Assembly: GCA_017512885.1 (NCBI GenBank)
Contig: JAFWEP010000027.1
Coordinates: forward strand, 49,409-113,408
Direction of reading: 5' to 3'
Source: Erysipelotrichaceae bacterium
GTDB taxonomy: Bacteria; Bacillota_I; Bacilli_A; Erysipelotrichales; Erysipelotrichaceae
Length of the DNA: 64,000 nt
Both the position numbers and the translations under genes were made by a program. Below, piece by piece: positions 52,794 to 62,208 of this stretch (its first letter is position 1; each line of letters starts with the position of its first letter). The notes beneath the pieces were generated by a model. That model was not told the origin of the DNA. It saw only the letters and a list, made by a program, of their open reading frames with translations, and did no database searches.

Positions 52794-53618
52794 ATGAAAG
52801 CCATTGAAACAAAAGATCTGGTCTTTTCCTATGATCAGGAGAACGACGTCCTGAAGGGCGTTACTTTTTCTGTGGAAAAAGGCAGTTATACGACATTGAT
52901 CGGTCATAACGGATCAGGGAAATCAACGGTCGCCAAGCTGATCGCCGGTCTGCTGGAGGCGAAGTCAGGCACCATCCGGGTCGAAGGGGTTGAGGTGAAC
53001 CCGGAGAATCTGCCGCAGCTGCGCGATAAGATCGGCATCGTTTTCCAGAATCCGGACAACCAGTTTATCGGCTCGACCGTAAAGGATGATATCGCCTTCG
53101 GTCTGGAGAACCATCTGGTCCCGACGGAAGAGATGGATGAGATCATCGAGAAATATGCGAAGATCGTCGATATGTCCGGCTTCCTGGACAGAGAACCGGA
53201 GAAGCTCTCCGGCGGACAGAAGCAGCGCGTAGCGATCGCCGGAGTCCTGGCGATGAAACCGGATGTGCTGATCTTCGATGAAGCCACCAGCATGCTGGAC
53301 CCGCGGGGAAAAGAAGAGATCAAACGGGTCATCCGGGAACTGCACGGTCAGGAATCCCTGACGATCCTTTCGATCACGCACGATATCGAAGAAGCGGCCC
53401 TGGCCGATCATGTGATCGTGATGAATGGCGGAAAGGTCTATCTGGAAGGAACTCCGCAGGAGGTCTTCCAGCACGAAAAGGAACTGAAGAAGATCGGTCT
53501 GGATATCCCCTTTGCGGAATATGTACGGTCTTTGTTTAAGGAAAGAGGGATCCGGCTGGGATCCGCTACGGTAGAAGGGATGGTGGATGAACTGTGGCAA
53601 TTACGTTCCGCAAAGTAA
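52794..53618 (+). CDS. ecfA1: ECF transporter ATPase EcfA1
   Basis: 274 residues, ABC ATPase of the energy-coupling module for vitamin uptake. Walker A LIGHNGSGKSTVAK (about 36-49), Q-loop IVFQNPDNQFIGSTV, signature KLSGGQKQRVAIAGVLAM, Walker B VLIFDEATSMLDP and switch ITHD. Upstream frame extension rejected because it includes the promoter. Overlaps ecfA2 by 25 nt. Confidence 0.95.
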   Translation: MKAIETKDLVFSYDQENDVLKGVTFSVEKGSYTTLIGHNGSGKSTVAKLIAGLLEAKSGTIRVEGVEVNPENLPQLRDKIGIVFQNPDNQFIGSTVKDDIAFGLENHLVPTEEMDEIIEKYAKIVDMSGFLDREPEKLSGGQKQRVAIAGVLAMKPDVLIFDEATSMLDPRGKEEIKRVIRELHGQESLTILSITHDIEEAALADHVIVMNGGKVYLEGTPQEVFQHEKELKKIGLDIPFAEYVRSLFKERGIRLGSATVEGMVDELWQLRSAK

Positions 53619-54448
53619 GTCACGTTTATTCTCCGGAGATGCCCTATGCCTTCAAGGCTCTGCAGGATATCGATCTCTCGATCTCCGAGAAGAAGATCAC
53701 TGCCGTCATCGGACATACCGGTTCCGGGAAATCGACGCTGATCCAGCATCTGAATGCCCTGCTGCTGCCCAGCAGCGGCGAGATCGAGATCCTCGATCAT
53801 ACGATAAAAGCCGGTGAGAAAAGCAAGAACCTGAAAGCCCTGCGTTCGCATGTCGGACTGGTCTTTCAGTTCAGTGAATATCAGCTGTTTGAAGAGACCA
53901 TCCTGAAGGATGTGGCCTTCGGTCCGAAGAACTTCGGCGTCAGCGAAGAAGAAGCACTGCAGAAGGCGAAGAAGGCCCTGAAGATGGTAGAACTGGATGA
54001 AAGCTTCTACGAGCGCAGTCCGCTCGATCTTTCGGGCGGTCAGAAACGAAGGGTAGCGATCGCCGGGATCCTGGCCATGGAGCCGGAGATCATCGTCCTC
54101 GATGAACCGACAGCGGGTCTCGATCCGCATGGCGCACGGGAGATGATCAAGCTCTTCTCGGACCTGAACAAGAAAGAAGGAAAAACGATCATCATCGTCT
54201 GTCATGACAATGAGATCGTTTACCGTTACTGCGATGAGACCGTTCTGATGGATCACGGAGCCGTACTGTATGCCGGAGATACCAAAGAACTCTTTGAAAA
54301 CAGCGAACTGCGGCAGAAGTACCGTCTGCAGTCTCCCAGCATCCTGGTCCTGCAGGACCTTCTGAGAGAGAAGGGCTTCCATCCGAAGAAGCATTACGCT
54401 GATCTGGCGGAACTGGTCAAAGATACCGCCCAGGAGATCCGGAAATGA
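53594..54448 (+). CDS. ecfA2: ECF transporter ATPase EcfA2
   Basis: 284 residues, GTG start. Walker A VIGHTGSGKSTLIQHLNALL, Q-loop LVFQFSEYQLFEETI, signature DLSGGQKRRVAIAGILAM, Walker B IIVLDEPTAGLDP, switch VCHD. Forms a heterodimer with EcfA1 on EcfT. Stop overlaps ecfT. Confidence 0.95.
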   Translation: MAITFRKVSHVYSPEMPYAFKALQDIDLSISEKKITAVIGHTGSGKSTLIQHLNALLLPSSGEIEILDHTIKAGEKSKNLKALRSHVGLVFQFSEYQLFEETILKDVAFGPKNFGVSEEEALQKAKKALKMVELDESFYERSPLDLSGGQKRRVAIAGILAMEPEIIVLDEPTAGLDPHGAREMIKLFSDLNKKEGKTIIIVCHDNEIVYRYCDETVLMDHGAVLYAGDTKELFENSELRQKYRLQSPSILVLQDLLREKGFHPKKHYADLAELVKDTAQEIRK

Positions 54449-55245
54449 ACAGCATGGTATTCGGTAAATACATTCCGGTCGACAGTGTCCTGCACCGTAA
54501 CGATCCCCGGGCGAAGATCATCGCCATGTTTATCCTGCTGGTCGCGATCTTCCTTCCGGCTGGCTGGTGGGCTTACCTGCTGTTAGGAGCCGTCCTGCTG
54601 CTGGGTCTGGCGCTGTCCAAACTGAAGCTCTCCTTTATCCTGAAGTCGTTCAAGCCGATGATGTTCATGATGTTCTTCCTGCTCATCGTCAACATCCTCA
54701 GCGTCCATACCGGTGATCTCTGGCTCACCCTGGGTCCGGTCACCGTCTACAGCGATGCCGTCCTGAATACGCTCTATATCGTTGTTCGCCTGATCCTGAT
54801 GATCATGCTGACGACGATGCTGACAGCGACCACCAAACCTCTGGAACTGACGCTGGGTCTCGAATACCTGATGAAGCCTCTTCATCGGATCGGAGTCCCA
54901 ACTCATGAGATCGCGATGATGATCTCGATCGCTCTGCGTTTCATCCCGACCATCATCGAAGAGACGATGCGGATCATGAATGCACAGAAATCCCGCGGTG
55001 TCGACTTCGACGAAGGCAAACTGAAGGAAAAGATCATGGCGGTCCTGTCTTTGATCGTTCCGCTCTTTTCGGTCGCTTTCCAGCGGGCAGATGATCTGGC
55101 CAACGCCATGGAAGCCAGAGGCTATGTGCCCGGTGCTGAGAGGACGCGCTACAAGAAACTGCAGTATGCCGGTAGGGACTGGTTCCTGCTGCTGTTCTGT
55201 CTGGCCGTACTGGCTGCCGTCATCGCCCTGGTGATCCTGCTGTGA
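54445..55245 (+). CDS. ecfT: ECF transporter transmembrane protein EcfT
   Basis: 266 residues, about six membrane helices. VLHRNDPRAKII at the start and the coupling-helix motifs ARG-type: QKSRGVDFD and AMEARGYVPGAERT. Shared energy-coupling scaffold for several S components encoded elsewhere. Ends in the GTG of truA. Confidence 0.94.
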   Translation: MNSMVFGKYIPVDSVLHRNDPRAKIIAMFILLVAIFLPAGWWAYLLLGAVLLLGLALSKLKLSFILKSFKPMMFMMFFLLIVNILSVHTGDLWLTLGPVTVYSDAVLNTLYIVVRLILMIMLTTMLTATTKPLELTLGLEYLMKPLHRIGVPTHEIAMMISIALRFIPTIIEETMRIMNAQKSRGVDFDEGKLKEKIMAVLSLIVPLFSVAFQRADDLANAMEARGYVPGAERTRYKKLQYAGRDWFLLLFCLAVLAAVIALVILL

Positions 55246-55970
55246 AATACAAGTGCACCTGTTCCTATGTAGGAACAGCTTACGAAGGCTTTCAGTCGCA
55301 GCCCGGAGGCAATACCATCCAGGATCATATCGAAGCGGCGCTGGCCGTGATCTTTCGCAGCGAGATCCGGATCCTTTCCGCTTCCCGTACCGATCAGGGT
55401 GTCCATGCCTTCGCACATGTCTTTCAGTTCATTGCCGAAGAAAGAGATCCTTATAAGCTGAAAGGCAGCATGAATGCCTTATTGCCGCCGGATATCCGGA
55501 TCCGCAAGGTCGAACCGGTCGCTGATGATTTCCACTGCCGCTACATGGTCAAAGAGAAGACCTATGTCTATCTGATGAACCTTGGAGAATATGACGTCTT
55601 CCTGAAAGACCGGGCCTATCAGCACCGCTATCAGGTGGATGTCGAAAAGATGAGGGAAGCGGCTTCCTTCCTGGAAGGGACTCATGATTTCGGTTCCTTC
55701 AATACTTCTTCCTATGCGGAACATCCCGATCAGGTCCGTACGATCCGGAAGTTTACGATCGAAGAGAAGAACGGCCGGATAAAGATGACCGTTACCGGTA
55801 CCGGTTTCCTGCGTCATATGGTCAGGATCATGGCCGGGACGCTGCTGGAAGTGGGCAGAGGCAGAAAGACCCCGGAGGATGTCCTCTACATGCTGGAACA
55901 TCCCGACAAAACAAAGCGCCGATACAATATCGACGCCTGTGGCTTATATCTGGTGAATATCCGTTACTGA
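55242..55970 (+). CDS. truA: tRNA pseudouridine(38-40) synthase
   Basis: 242 residues from a GTG overlapping the ecfT stop. Catalytic aspartate in SASRTDQGVHAFAH, RYMVKEKTYVYLM, and FLRHMVRIMAGTLLEVGRG. The ecfA1-ecfA2-ecfT-truA order is common in Firmicutes, where rplM-rpsI usually follow. Here the operon ends. Confidence 0.95.
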   Translation: MKYKCTCSYVGTAYEGFQSQPGGNTIQDHIEAALAVIFRSEIRILSASRTDQGVHAFAHVFQFIAEERDPYKLKGSMNALLPPDIRIRKVEPVADDFHCRYMVKEKTYVYLMNLGEYDVFLKDRAYQHRYQVDVEKMREAASFLEGTHDFGSFNTSSYAEHPDQVRTIRKFTIEEKNGRIKMTVTGTGFLRHMVRIMAGTLLEVGRGRKTPEDVLYMLEHPDKTKRRYNIDACGLYLVNIRY

Positions 55971-55990
55971 CCGCTCTGCGGTCTTTTATT
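55969..55990. terminator. Bidirectional terminator
   Basis: Stem GACCGC / GCGGTC with TCT loop and T4. It overlaps the truA stop and the stop of the convergent gene at 55986. Confidence 0.7.
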
Positions 55991-56840
55991 CTACTTCGTA
56001 CTTCAGTTCTTCTTCGACAGAGAGCACCGGGATCTCTTCCCAGCCGGGATTGTAGGCAAAGAGATCGTCATAGATCCCGTTCAGTTCTTCACCGCCGCAG
56101 AAGTAGGCGACCAGGTTGTCGATCGCTTCCGGCGCATCTTTCAGAGCTTTTCGGTAAAGCTTGTCCAGACGCAGATTGGAGTCCTCACAGCGGGGATCGC
56201 CTTCCTTGGCCATGACCATATCGTAGAGTCCGGAGACCTTGGGGATACGGGCGACCTGGGCGTAGAGGAGACGCTGAGGCGCCGAAGGGGCCTGCAGCAG
56301 TTTCAGCCAGAAGACCATCCCCCTCAGGGTCTTGAGGATCAAGGTGCTGTCGTAGGGGAAGCAGAGCGAGATGATCTCTGCATTCTCTTTGGTAGGATGC
56401 AGGTGGCGGGTCAGATCCTGTTTGTAGGCCGGGGTGCGTCCGGCTTTTTCCAGCAGGTAGCGGTCAAATTCCGCTTCGATGCGGCTGTGGCTGACGCCGG
56501 TGGCTTTATCCTTGGCTTCGATGTAGCTGTGGCAGGCTCTGTCCAGCAGATAGTGGCAGGCAAAGCCCATCATGTAGGAGAGGTAAGCTTCTTTCTTATC
56601 GGTATGCAGGAAGGCTTCCTTGCGATGAGTAAAGAAATCCCGTCCGCTGTGGTCATGGATAGCATTGGAGTAACGATAGACGTCATCTTTCGGGAAGGGA
56701 TGATGATAGAAGAGGATATCCGGTCCGTGTACGCCGAAATCATAAAGGTCACGGTGTTCATCGATGATACGTTTCAGATCTGCCGGGAGCTGTTCATAGA
56801 CCTCCTGACCGAAAGAATAGTGTGCATAGGTCGTTGGCAT
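55986..56840 (-). CDS. Zinc-dependent phospholipase C family protein
   Basis: 284 residues, no signal peptide. Helical protein with histidines and acidic residues spaced like the zinc-dependent phospholipase C/S1-P1 fold: TTYAHYSFGQEVYEQL, DFGVHGPDILFYHH, FFTHRKEAF, YMMGFACHYLLDRACHSYIE. Cytoplasmic members are of unknown function. GGAGG before the ATG, terminator shared with truA. Confidence 0.75.
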   Translation of the reverse strand: MPTTYAHYSFGQEVYEQLPADLKRIIDEHRDLYDFGVHGPDILFYHHPFPKDDVYRYSNAIHDHSGRDFFTHRKEAFLHTDKKEAYLSYMMGFACHYLLDRACHSYIEAKDKATGVSHSRIEAEFDRYLLEKAGRTPAYKQDLTRHLHPTKENAEIISLCFPYDSTLILKTLRGMVFWLKLLQAPSAPQRLLYAQVARIPKVSGLYDMVMAKEGDPRCEDSNLRLDKLYRKALKDAPEAIDNLVAYFCGGEELNGIYDDLFAYNPGWEEIPVLSVEEELKYEVE

Positions 56841-56912
56841 GTGAGGTCCTCCTTGTTTCTATTGTAGCACGCCCGGCAGTGCTTCACCCTTTTCTGTCAC
56901 CTGTAAAAAGAG

Positions 56913-56918
56913 TAAAAT
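56913..56918 (+). promoter_or_regulatory. -10 element TAAAAT of a leaderless start (uvrA)
   Basis: TAAAAT ends 6 nt before ATG 56925. No ribosome-binding site. Confidence 0.55.
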
Positions 56919-56924
56919 GGGCTC

Positions 56925-59762
56925 ATGCAGCAGAATAAGATCGTAATCCGAGGCGCCCGTGTCAACAATCTGAAGAATGTCGATATCGATATTCCCCGGG
57001 ATCAGTTGGTGATCCTGACCGGATTGTCCGGTTCCGGGAAGACCTCCCTGGCTTTTGATACTCTGTATGCCGAAGGCCAAAGACGTTATGTCGAATCGCT
57101 GTCGTCCTATGCACGGCAGTTTTTAGGCGGCATTGAGAAACCGGATGTCGACCTGATCGAAGGATTGTCCCCGGCGATCGCGATCGATCAGAAGACCACC
57201 AACAACAACCCCCGTTCCACCGTCGGAACGATCACTGAGATCTATGACTATCTGCGACTGCTCTATGCCCGCTGCGGTCAGGCTTTCTGTCCTAATCACG
57301 GTCAGCCGATCGAAGCGATGACGGTCTCGGAGATGGTCCGCCGGGTATCTGATTATCCGGAAGGGAGCCGTCTGGAGATACTGGCCAATGCGGTCGTGAA
57401 CCGCAAGGGGACCTTCAAGGACTACTTTGAGAAACTGCGCCGGGACGGTTATCTGCGCGTCTATGTCGACGGAGAACTGTATCTGCTGGAAGATGTTCCG
57501 GAGCTCGACAAAAACAAGCGTCACAATATCGACGTCGTCGTTGACCGGGTGGTACGCCGTCCGGGCATTGAGAGCCGGCTCAATGATTCGCTGGAACTGG
57601 CTTTAAAGCTGACGGAAGGGACCTGCGTCATCAAGCAGGGCAATGAACGGACATTGTTCTCCGCCAACCATGCCTGCCCGATCTGCGGCTTTACGGTACC
57701 GAAACCGGAACCGCGCTTCTTCTCCTTCAACTCGCCGATCGGCGCCTGTGAGACCTGCAAGGGTCTGGGGGTGACGATGGAAGTGGCCTTCGATCAGCTG
57801 ATCCCCGATCCTTCCAAGTCGATCGCTGAAGGCGGCATCCGTTACTTCAAGAACACGGTCAATACCGATAACCTGGAGTGGCAGAACTTTCATGCGCTCC
57901 TAAAACACTATGACATCGACCTGAACAAGCCCCTTAAGGACTTCAGCAAGCAGGAGATGGATATCATCCTCTATGGTTCCAAAGTCCCGATCCGTTACGA
58001 GATCACCTCTTCGGGCGGGATCCACTACGAAAAGAACACCCTGATCGAAGGGGTCAAGACCCTGATCGAGAGACGTTTCGATGAAACGACTTCCGCCATG
58101 TCCAAGGAGTACTACCAGTCCTATATGGCCGAATCAGTCTGCCCCAGCTGTCACGGCGCCCGGTTGAACGAGAAGGTCCTGGCGATCCGCATCGGCGGAC
58201 TGAACATCGACGAATTCACGAAGATGTCGATCGGACAGGCCTACGAATGGCTGCAGAAACTGGAACTGGACGCAAGCCGCAGGGAGATCGCCAGACTGCT
58301 GTTAGAGGAGCTCTCTTCCCGCCTGCGCTTCCTGGTCGATGTCGGTCTGGATTATCTCACCCTGGACCGCAATGCCGGTTCGCTTTCCGGCGGGGAAGCC
58401 CAGCGTATCCGGCTGGCGACCCAGATCGGTTCCACCCTGACCGGCGTCATCTATGTCCTGGATGAACCTTCCATCGGTCTGCATCAGAAGGACAACCGCA
58501 AACTGATCGACACCCTGAAGAGGATGCGCGATCTGGGCAACTCCGTCATCGTCGTCGAACACGACATGGAGACGATGCTGGAGAGCGACTACATCATCGA
58601 TGTCGGTCCCGGCGCCGGGAAAGACGGCGGCAGGATCATCGCTGCCGGTACGCCGCAGGAAGTCATGGACAACGAGGATTCCCTGACCGGCGCTTACCTT
58701 TCCGGCAGGAGAGAGATCCCGGTCCCGCAGAAGCGGCGCAAGGGCAACGGCAAGTCCGTGAAGGTCATCGGCGCCAGCCAGAACAACCTCCGCAACATCG
58801 ATGTCACCTTCCCCTTAGGCACCTTTACCTGTGTGGCCGGTGTCTCCGGCTCCGGCAAATCCACGCTCGTCAACGAGATCCTGACCAAAGGGGTCATGCA
58901 GGCTCTGAACCGGGTAAGGGTCTATCCCGGCAAGCACAAGAAGATCACCGGCCTGCAGAACATCGACAAGATCGTCGCCATCTCGCAGGATCCGATCGGA
59001 CGCACCCCGCGTTCCAATCCGGCGACCTATACCGGAGTCTTCGATGATATCCGGGCGCTCTTTGCCCTGACTCCGGATGCCCGGGAGAGAGGCTACGACA
59101 AGAGCCGTTTCTCCTTCAACGTTCCCGGCGGACGCTGTGAAGCCTGCCAGGGCGACGGGGTAAGGAAGATCTCGATGCTGTTCGTGCCGGATGTCTATGT
59201 CGAGTGTGAAGAATGTCATGGCCACCGCTACAACGATGAGACGCTCTCTGTCCGCTACAAGGGCAAGTCCATCTACGATGTACTGAAGATGAGCGTCAAG
59301 GAAGCGCTGGAATTCTTCCGCAACGTACCGAAGATCCGCCACAAACTGCAGATCCTCTACGATGTAGGTCTGGGTTATATCGAGCTGGGACAGTCGGCAA
59401 CGACGCTCTCCGGCGGTGAAGCACAGCGGGTCAAGCTGGCCAGCGAACTGCAGAAGAAGCCGACCGGCAAGACCCTCTTCGTACTGGATGAACCGACCAC
59501 CGGCTTACATGCCGAAGATGTCTATAAACTCATCAGGATCATTGACCGCATCGTCGACAACGGGGATACGGTACTGGTCATCGAACACAATCTGGATGTC
59601 CTGAAGTGTGCCGATCACATCATCGATCTGGGACCGGACGGCGGTGACCGCGGAGGAACTGTCGTTGCCTGCGGTACGCCGGAAGAAGTCGCACAGGTCG
59701 AACATTCTTATACCGGCCAGTATCTGAAGCTGGCCCTGGGAGGTTATCGTGCCGGGAAATGA
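56925..59762 (+). CDS. uvrA: Excinuclease ABC subunit A
   Basis: 945 residues. Two ABC modules: Walker A LTGLSGSGKTSLAFD (about 30-44) and VAGVSGSGKSTLVNE (about 636), zinc modules CPIC...CETC and CEACQGDGV...CEECHG, signatures SGGEAQRIRLA and SGGEAQRVKLA, Walker B VIYVLDEPSIGLH and LFVLDEPTTGLHA. Damage recognition in nucleotide excision repair. First gene of uvrA-hprK-lgt, as in many Firmicutes, with predicted leaderless start. Confidence 0.97.
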   Translation: MQQNKIVIRGARVNNLKNVDIDIPRDQLVILTGLSGSGKTSLAFDTLYAEGQRRYVESLSSYARQFLGGIEKPDVDLIEGLSPAIAIDQKTTNNNPRSTVGTITEIYDYLRLLYARCGQAFCPNHGQPIEAMTVSEMVRRVSDYPEGSRLEILANAVVNRKGTFKDYFEKLRRDGYLRVYVDGELYLLEDVPELDKNKRHNIDVVVDRVVRRPGIESRLNDSLELALKLTEGTCVIKQGNERTLFSANHACPICGFTVPKPEPRFFSFNSPIGACETCKGLGVTMEVAFDQLIPDPSKSIAEGGIRYFKNTVNTDNLEWQNFHALLKHYDIDLNKPLKDFSKQEMDIILYGSKVPIRYEITSSGGIHYEKNTLIEGVKTLIERRFDETTSAMSKEYYQSYMAESVCPSCHGARLNEKVLAIRIGGLNIDEFTKMSIGQAYEWLQKLELDASRREIARLLLEELSSRLRFLVDVGLDYLTLDRNAGSLSGGEAQRIRLATQIGSTLTGVIYVLDEPSIGLHQKDNRKLIDTLKRMRDLGNSVIVVEHDMETMLESDYIIDVGPGAGKDGGRIIAAGTPQEVMDNEDSLTGAYLSGRREIPVPQKRRKGNGKSVKVIGASQNNLRNIDVTFPLGTFTCVAGVSGSGKSTLVNEILTKGVMQALNRVRVYPGKHKKITGLQNIDKIVAISQDPIGRTPRSNPATYTGVFDDIRALFALTPDARERGYDKSRFSFNVPGGRCEACQGDGVRKISMLFVPDVYVECEECHGHRYNDETLSVRYKGKSIYDVLKMSVKEALEFFRNVPKIRHKLQILYDVGLGYIELGQSATTLSGGEAQRVKLASELQKKPTGKTLFVLDEPTTGLHAEDVYKLIRIIDRIVDNGDTVLVIEHNLDVLKCADHIIDLGPDGGDRGGTVVACGTPEEVAQVEHSYTGQYLKLALGGYRAGK

Positions 59763-60708
59763 AGAACTGGTCAAAAGAGTCTATGTCTCGGAGCTGAAGG
59801 AATACTTCGGCTTTAAGCAGGTCTCCGGCAATGCCGAGAGCCTGAACCGCTGGATCATCGCGCCGGATGTGAACCGGCCCGGTCTGGAACTGACCGGATA
59901 CCGGGATACGACCGACCTGAAACGGGTCAATATCATCGGCAACAAGGAGACCCAGTATCTGAATACGCTGAGTGATGAGGTGAAGAAGGAACGTTTCGGT
60001 TTCGTGACCGATTCCTATACTCCCTGCATCATCATGACCGGCGGCAACAAGACCGAAAAGACCCTGCTGGAAGTGGCCTGGGCCAAGAACTTCCCGATCT
60101 TTGAGACGGAATGGAAGTCCTATATGACCGTACAGAACGTCGTGGCTTTCCTGAGCCGGAGACTGGCTCCGGAAACGAGCCTTTACGGGGTCATGATGGA
60201 TATCTACGGTGTCGGGGTGCTGATCACCGGCAAGAGCGGGATCGGTAAATCGGAACTGGCTCTGGAGCTTTTGCGGCGCGGTCATACCTTCCTGGCTGAT
60301 GATCTGGTGGAAGTGGCCAGAGTTCAGAACGATCTGATCTGTACGCCGCCGAAGGTGCTGAAAGGCATGCTGGAACTGCGGGGGATCGGCGTCATCGACA
60401 TCAGTCTGATGTACGGCGCCTCTGCCTGCCTCAACAGCTGCAACCTTGATCTGGTCATCCGCCTGGAAAACTATGAGAGCCGTCACAATGACAACCGTCT
60501 GCAGTATGAGGAAGAGAAGATCGAGATCCTCGGTCTGACCCGTCCGCGGGTCGTCCTGCCGGTCACGCCGGCAAGGGCGCTGGGGACGCTCGTCGAAGCA
60601 GCCGTCACGAATTATCGTCTGAACCAGAAGGGCTACAACAGTACGGAGGTCTTCAAGAAACGGGTCTGGGACAGCATCCAGGAAAAGAATAAGAAGGGGA
60701 GCCTATGA
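59749..60708 (+). CDS. hprK: HPr kinase/phosphorylase
   Basis: 319 residues from a GTG with GGGAGG upstream, overlapping uvrA by 14 nt. Walker A TGKSGIGKSELALELL (about 159-174), LADDLVEV, and the HPrK signature MLELRGIGVIDISLMYGA. Phosphorylates and dephosphorylates Ser46 of HPr for carbon catabolite control. Partner ptsH is at 49 kb and PpaX-type phosphatase is fused to the next gene. Confidence 0.96.
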   Translation: MPGNEELVKRVYVSELKEYFGFKQVSGNAESLNRWIIAPDVNRPGLELTGYRDTTDLKRVNIIGNKETQYLNTLSDEVKKERFGFVTDSYTPCIIMTGGNKTEKTLLEVAWAKNFPIFETEWKSYMTVQNVVAFLSRRLAPETSLYGVMMDIYGVGVLITGKSGIGKSELALELLRRGHTFLADDLVEVARVQNDLICTPPKVLKGMLELRGIGVIDISLMYGASACLNSCNLDLVIRLENYESRHNDNRLQYEEEKIEILGLTRPRVVLPVTPARALGTLVEAAVTNYRLNQKGYNSTEVFKKRVWDSIQEKNKKGSL

Positions 60709-62135
60709 GTTTCTTTCCGAATTCACGGACCTTCCTGCAGATCGGTCCCCTGCATATCCAGTGGTACGCGGTCCTGATCCTTTCCGGTGCCTGTCTGGCT
60801 TACTGGATCTCCAAACAGAATGCCCGTAAGCTTCATTACCCGGACAGTGTGATGAGCGACTATTTCATCTATATGCTGTGGTGCGGCGTGATCGGCGCCC
60901 GTCTCTGGTATTGTCTCTTCTCCGATCCGCAGTATTACTTCTCGGATCCCTTACGGATCTTAAAGATCTACGAAGGCGGACTGGCGATCCACGGCGGTCT
61001 CTTGGCCGGGATCCTTTATTCGATCTTCTACTGCAAGCGGAAAGGACTTTCCTTCCTGCAGTTCGCCGACTGCATCACGCCCAATGTCCTGCTGGCGCAG
61101 GCCATCGGCCGCTGGGGAAACTTCGTCAACCAGGAATGCCACGGACAGGAGGTAGCGGAATCCTTCTATGACGGCCCGCTCTTCTTCCTGAAGGAAGGGA
61201 TGCACATCAACGGTCACTACTATGAACCGATGTTCTTCTATGAGTCCATGGCCAACCTGCTGGGCTTCTTCCTGATCGGCATCATCCTGCGCAAACACCG
61301 CAACAAGCGCGGAGATCTGACCTGGGCCTATCTGATGTGGTACGGCCTCGTCCGTTTCTTCATCGAGAGCCGCCGTACCGATGCCCTGCAGTTCGGTCCT
61401 TTCAAGGTCGCACAGCTGGCTTCGATCGCCGCCCTCCTGATCGGTCTCTTGGGTTATCTGGGCTTCCTGGAACGCTTCTTCCCAAAGCGGAAGCCGACCG
61501 TCCTCTTTGACTTTGACGGCACCCTGGTCGATACCGAACAGCTGATCCTGGATTCTTACCGGAACCTTTTCCGGGCCAGAGGCAGGGAAGCGGAATTCAC
61601 CCGTGAGAAACAGCTCTCGGTCCTGGGACCGGCTCTCAACGTCAAGATGCAGGAGTTCTTCCCGGAGGAAGATCCGGCGGCCCTGATCAAAGAGTACAGC
61701 GACGGACAGCAGCAGATCCTAACCGAAGCGACCGCGATGCCGCATGCTGTGGAGATGCTGAAGGAGCTGCAGCAGCAGGGCTATCAGACCGGTGTGGTCA
61801 GCGCCCGTTATACTGACTCGGTCGAGAAGATCGCGAAGCAGTGCGGCCTTTATGAGTTTCTGGGAGGTGTCCTGGGAAGGGACGGCTATCAGAAAGACAA
61901 ACCGGATCCGGACGGCATCATCACCTTCTTAGACCATTACAAAGCCAACCGCGATGAAGTGATCTACGTGGGGGATTCTCCCAGCGATATCGCTTCCGGC
62001 AAAGCCTATGGCGCCTATACCATCGCTTACTGCCGGGGAGATGACCGCTCCGATGCGGTAAAGTCAGCTGCCCCGGATACTACCGTCGAAGATCTCCTGG
62101 AGATCCCGGAGCGGATCCGTTCCTACAAAACCTGA
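60705..62135 (+). CDS. lgt: Fusion of prolipoprotein diacylglyceryl transferase and PpaX-like HAD phosphatase
   Basis: 476 residues, continuous frame. Residues 1-260 are Lgt, a polytopic enzyme that adds diacylglycerol to lipobox cysteine: HIQWYAVLILSGA, GGLAIHGGLLAG, AIGRWGNFVNQECHG, RRGDLTWAY-like end. After a short basic linker (about 258-264) a complete HAD domain follows: VLFDFDGTLVDTEQ (motif I, about 267), TGVVSARYTD (II), KDKPDPDGI (III), YVGDSPSDIASGKAYG (IV). In Bacillus hprK, lgt and pyrophosphatase ppaX are separate genes in this order. Here the latter two are one protein with the phosphatase on the cytoplasmic side (inference). Confidence 0.92.
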   Translation: MSFFPNSRTFLQIGPLHIQWYAVLILSGACLAYWISKQNARKLHYPDSVMSDYFIYMLWCGVIGARLWYCLFSDPQYYFSDPLRILKIYEGGLAIHGGLLAGILYSIFYCKRKGLSFLQFADCITPNVLLAQAIGRWGNFVNQECHGQEVAESFYDGPLFFLKEGMHINGHYYEPMFFYESMANLLGFFLIGIILRKHRNKRGDLTWAYLMWYGLVRFFIESRRTDALQFGPFKVAQLASIAALLIGLLGYLGFLERFFPKRKPTVLFDFDGTLVDTEQLILDSYRNLFRARGREAEFTREKQLSVLGPALNVKMQEFFPEEDPAALIKEYSDGQQQILTEATAMPHAVEMLKELQQQGYQTGVVSARYTDSVEKIAKQCGLYEFLGGVLGRDGYQKDKPDPDGIITFLDHYKANRDEVIYVGDSPSDIASGKAYGAYTIAYCRGDDRSDAVKSAAPDTTVEDLLEIPERIRSYKT

Positions 62136-62160
62136 AGAAGTCTTCGGACTTCTTTTCTTT
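62134..62160 (+). terminator. Terminator of uvrA-hprK-lgt operon
   Basis: Stem GAAGAAGTC / GACTTCTTT, TTCG loop, TTTTCTTT tail. Confidence 0.85.
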
Positions 62161-62176
62161 CACTCTGAGAAAGCGA

Positions 62177-62182
62177 TATAAT
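62177..62182 (+). promoter_or_regulatory. -10 element TATAAT for upp
   Basis: TATAAT 26 nt upstream of ATG 62209. Leader with GGAGGT. Confidence 0.55.
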
Positions 62183-62208
62183 GATATGGAGAACTATGGA
62201 GGTATCCT

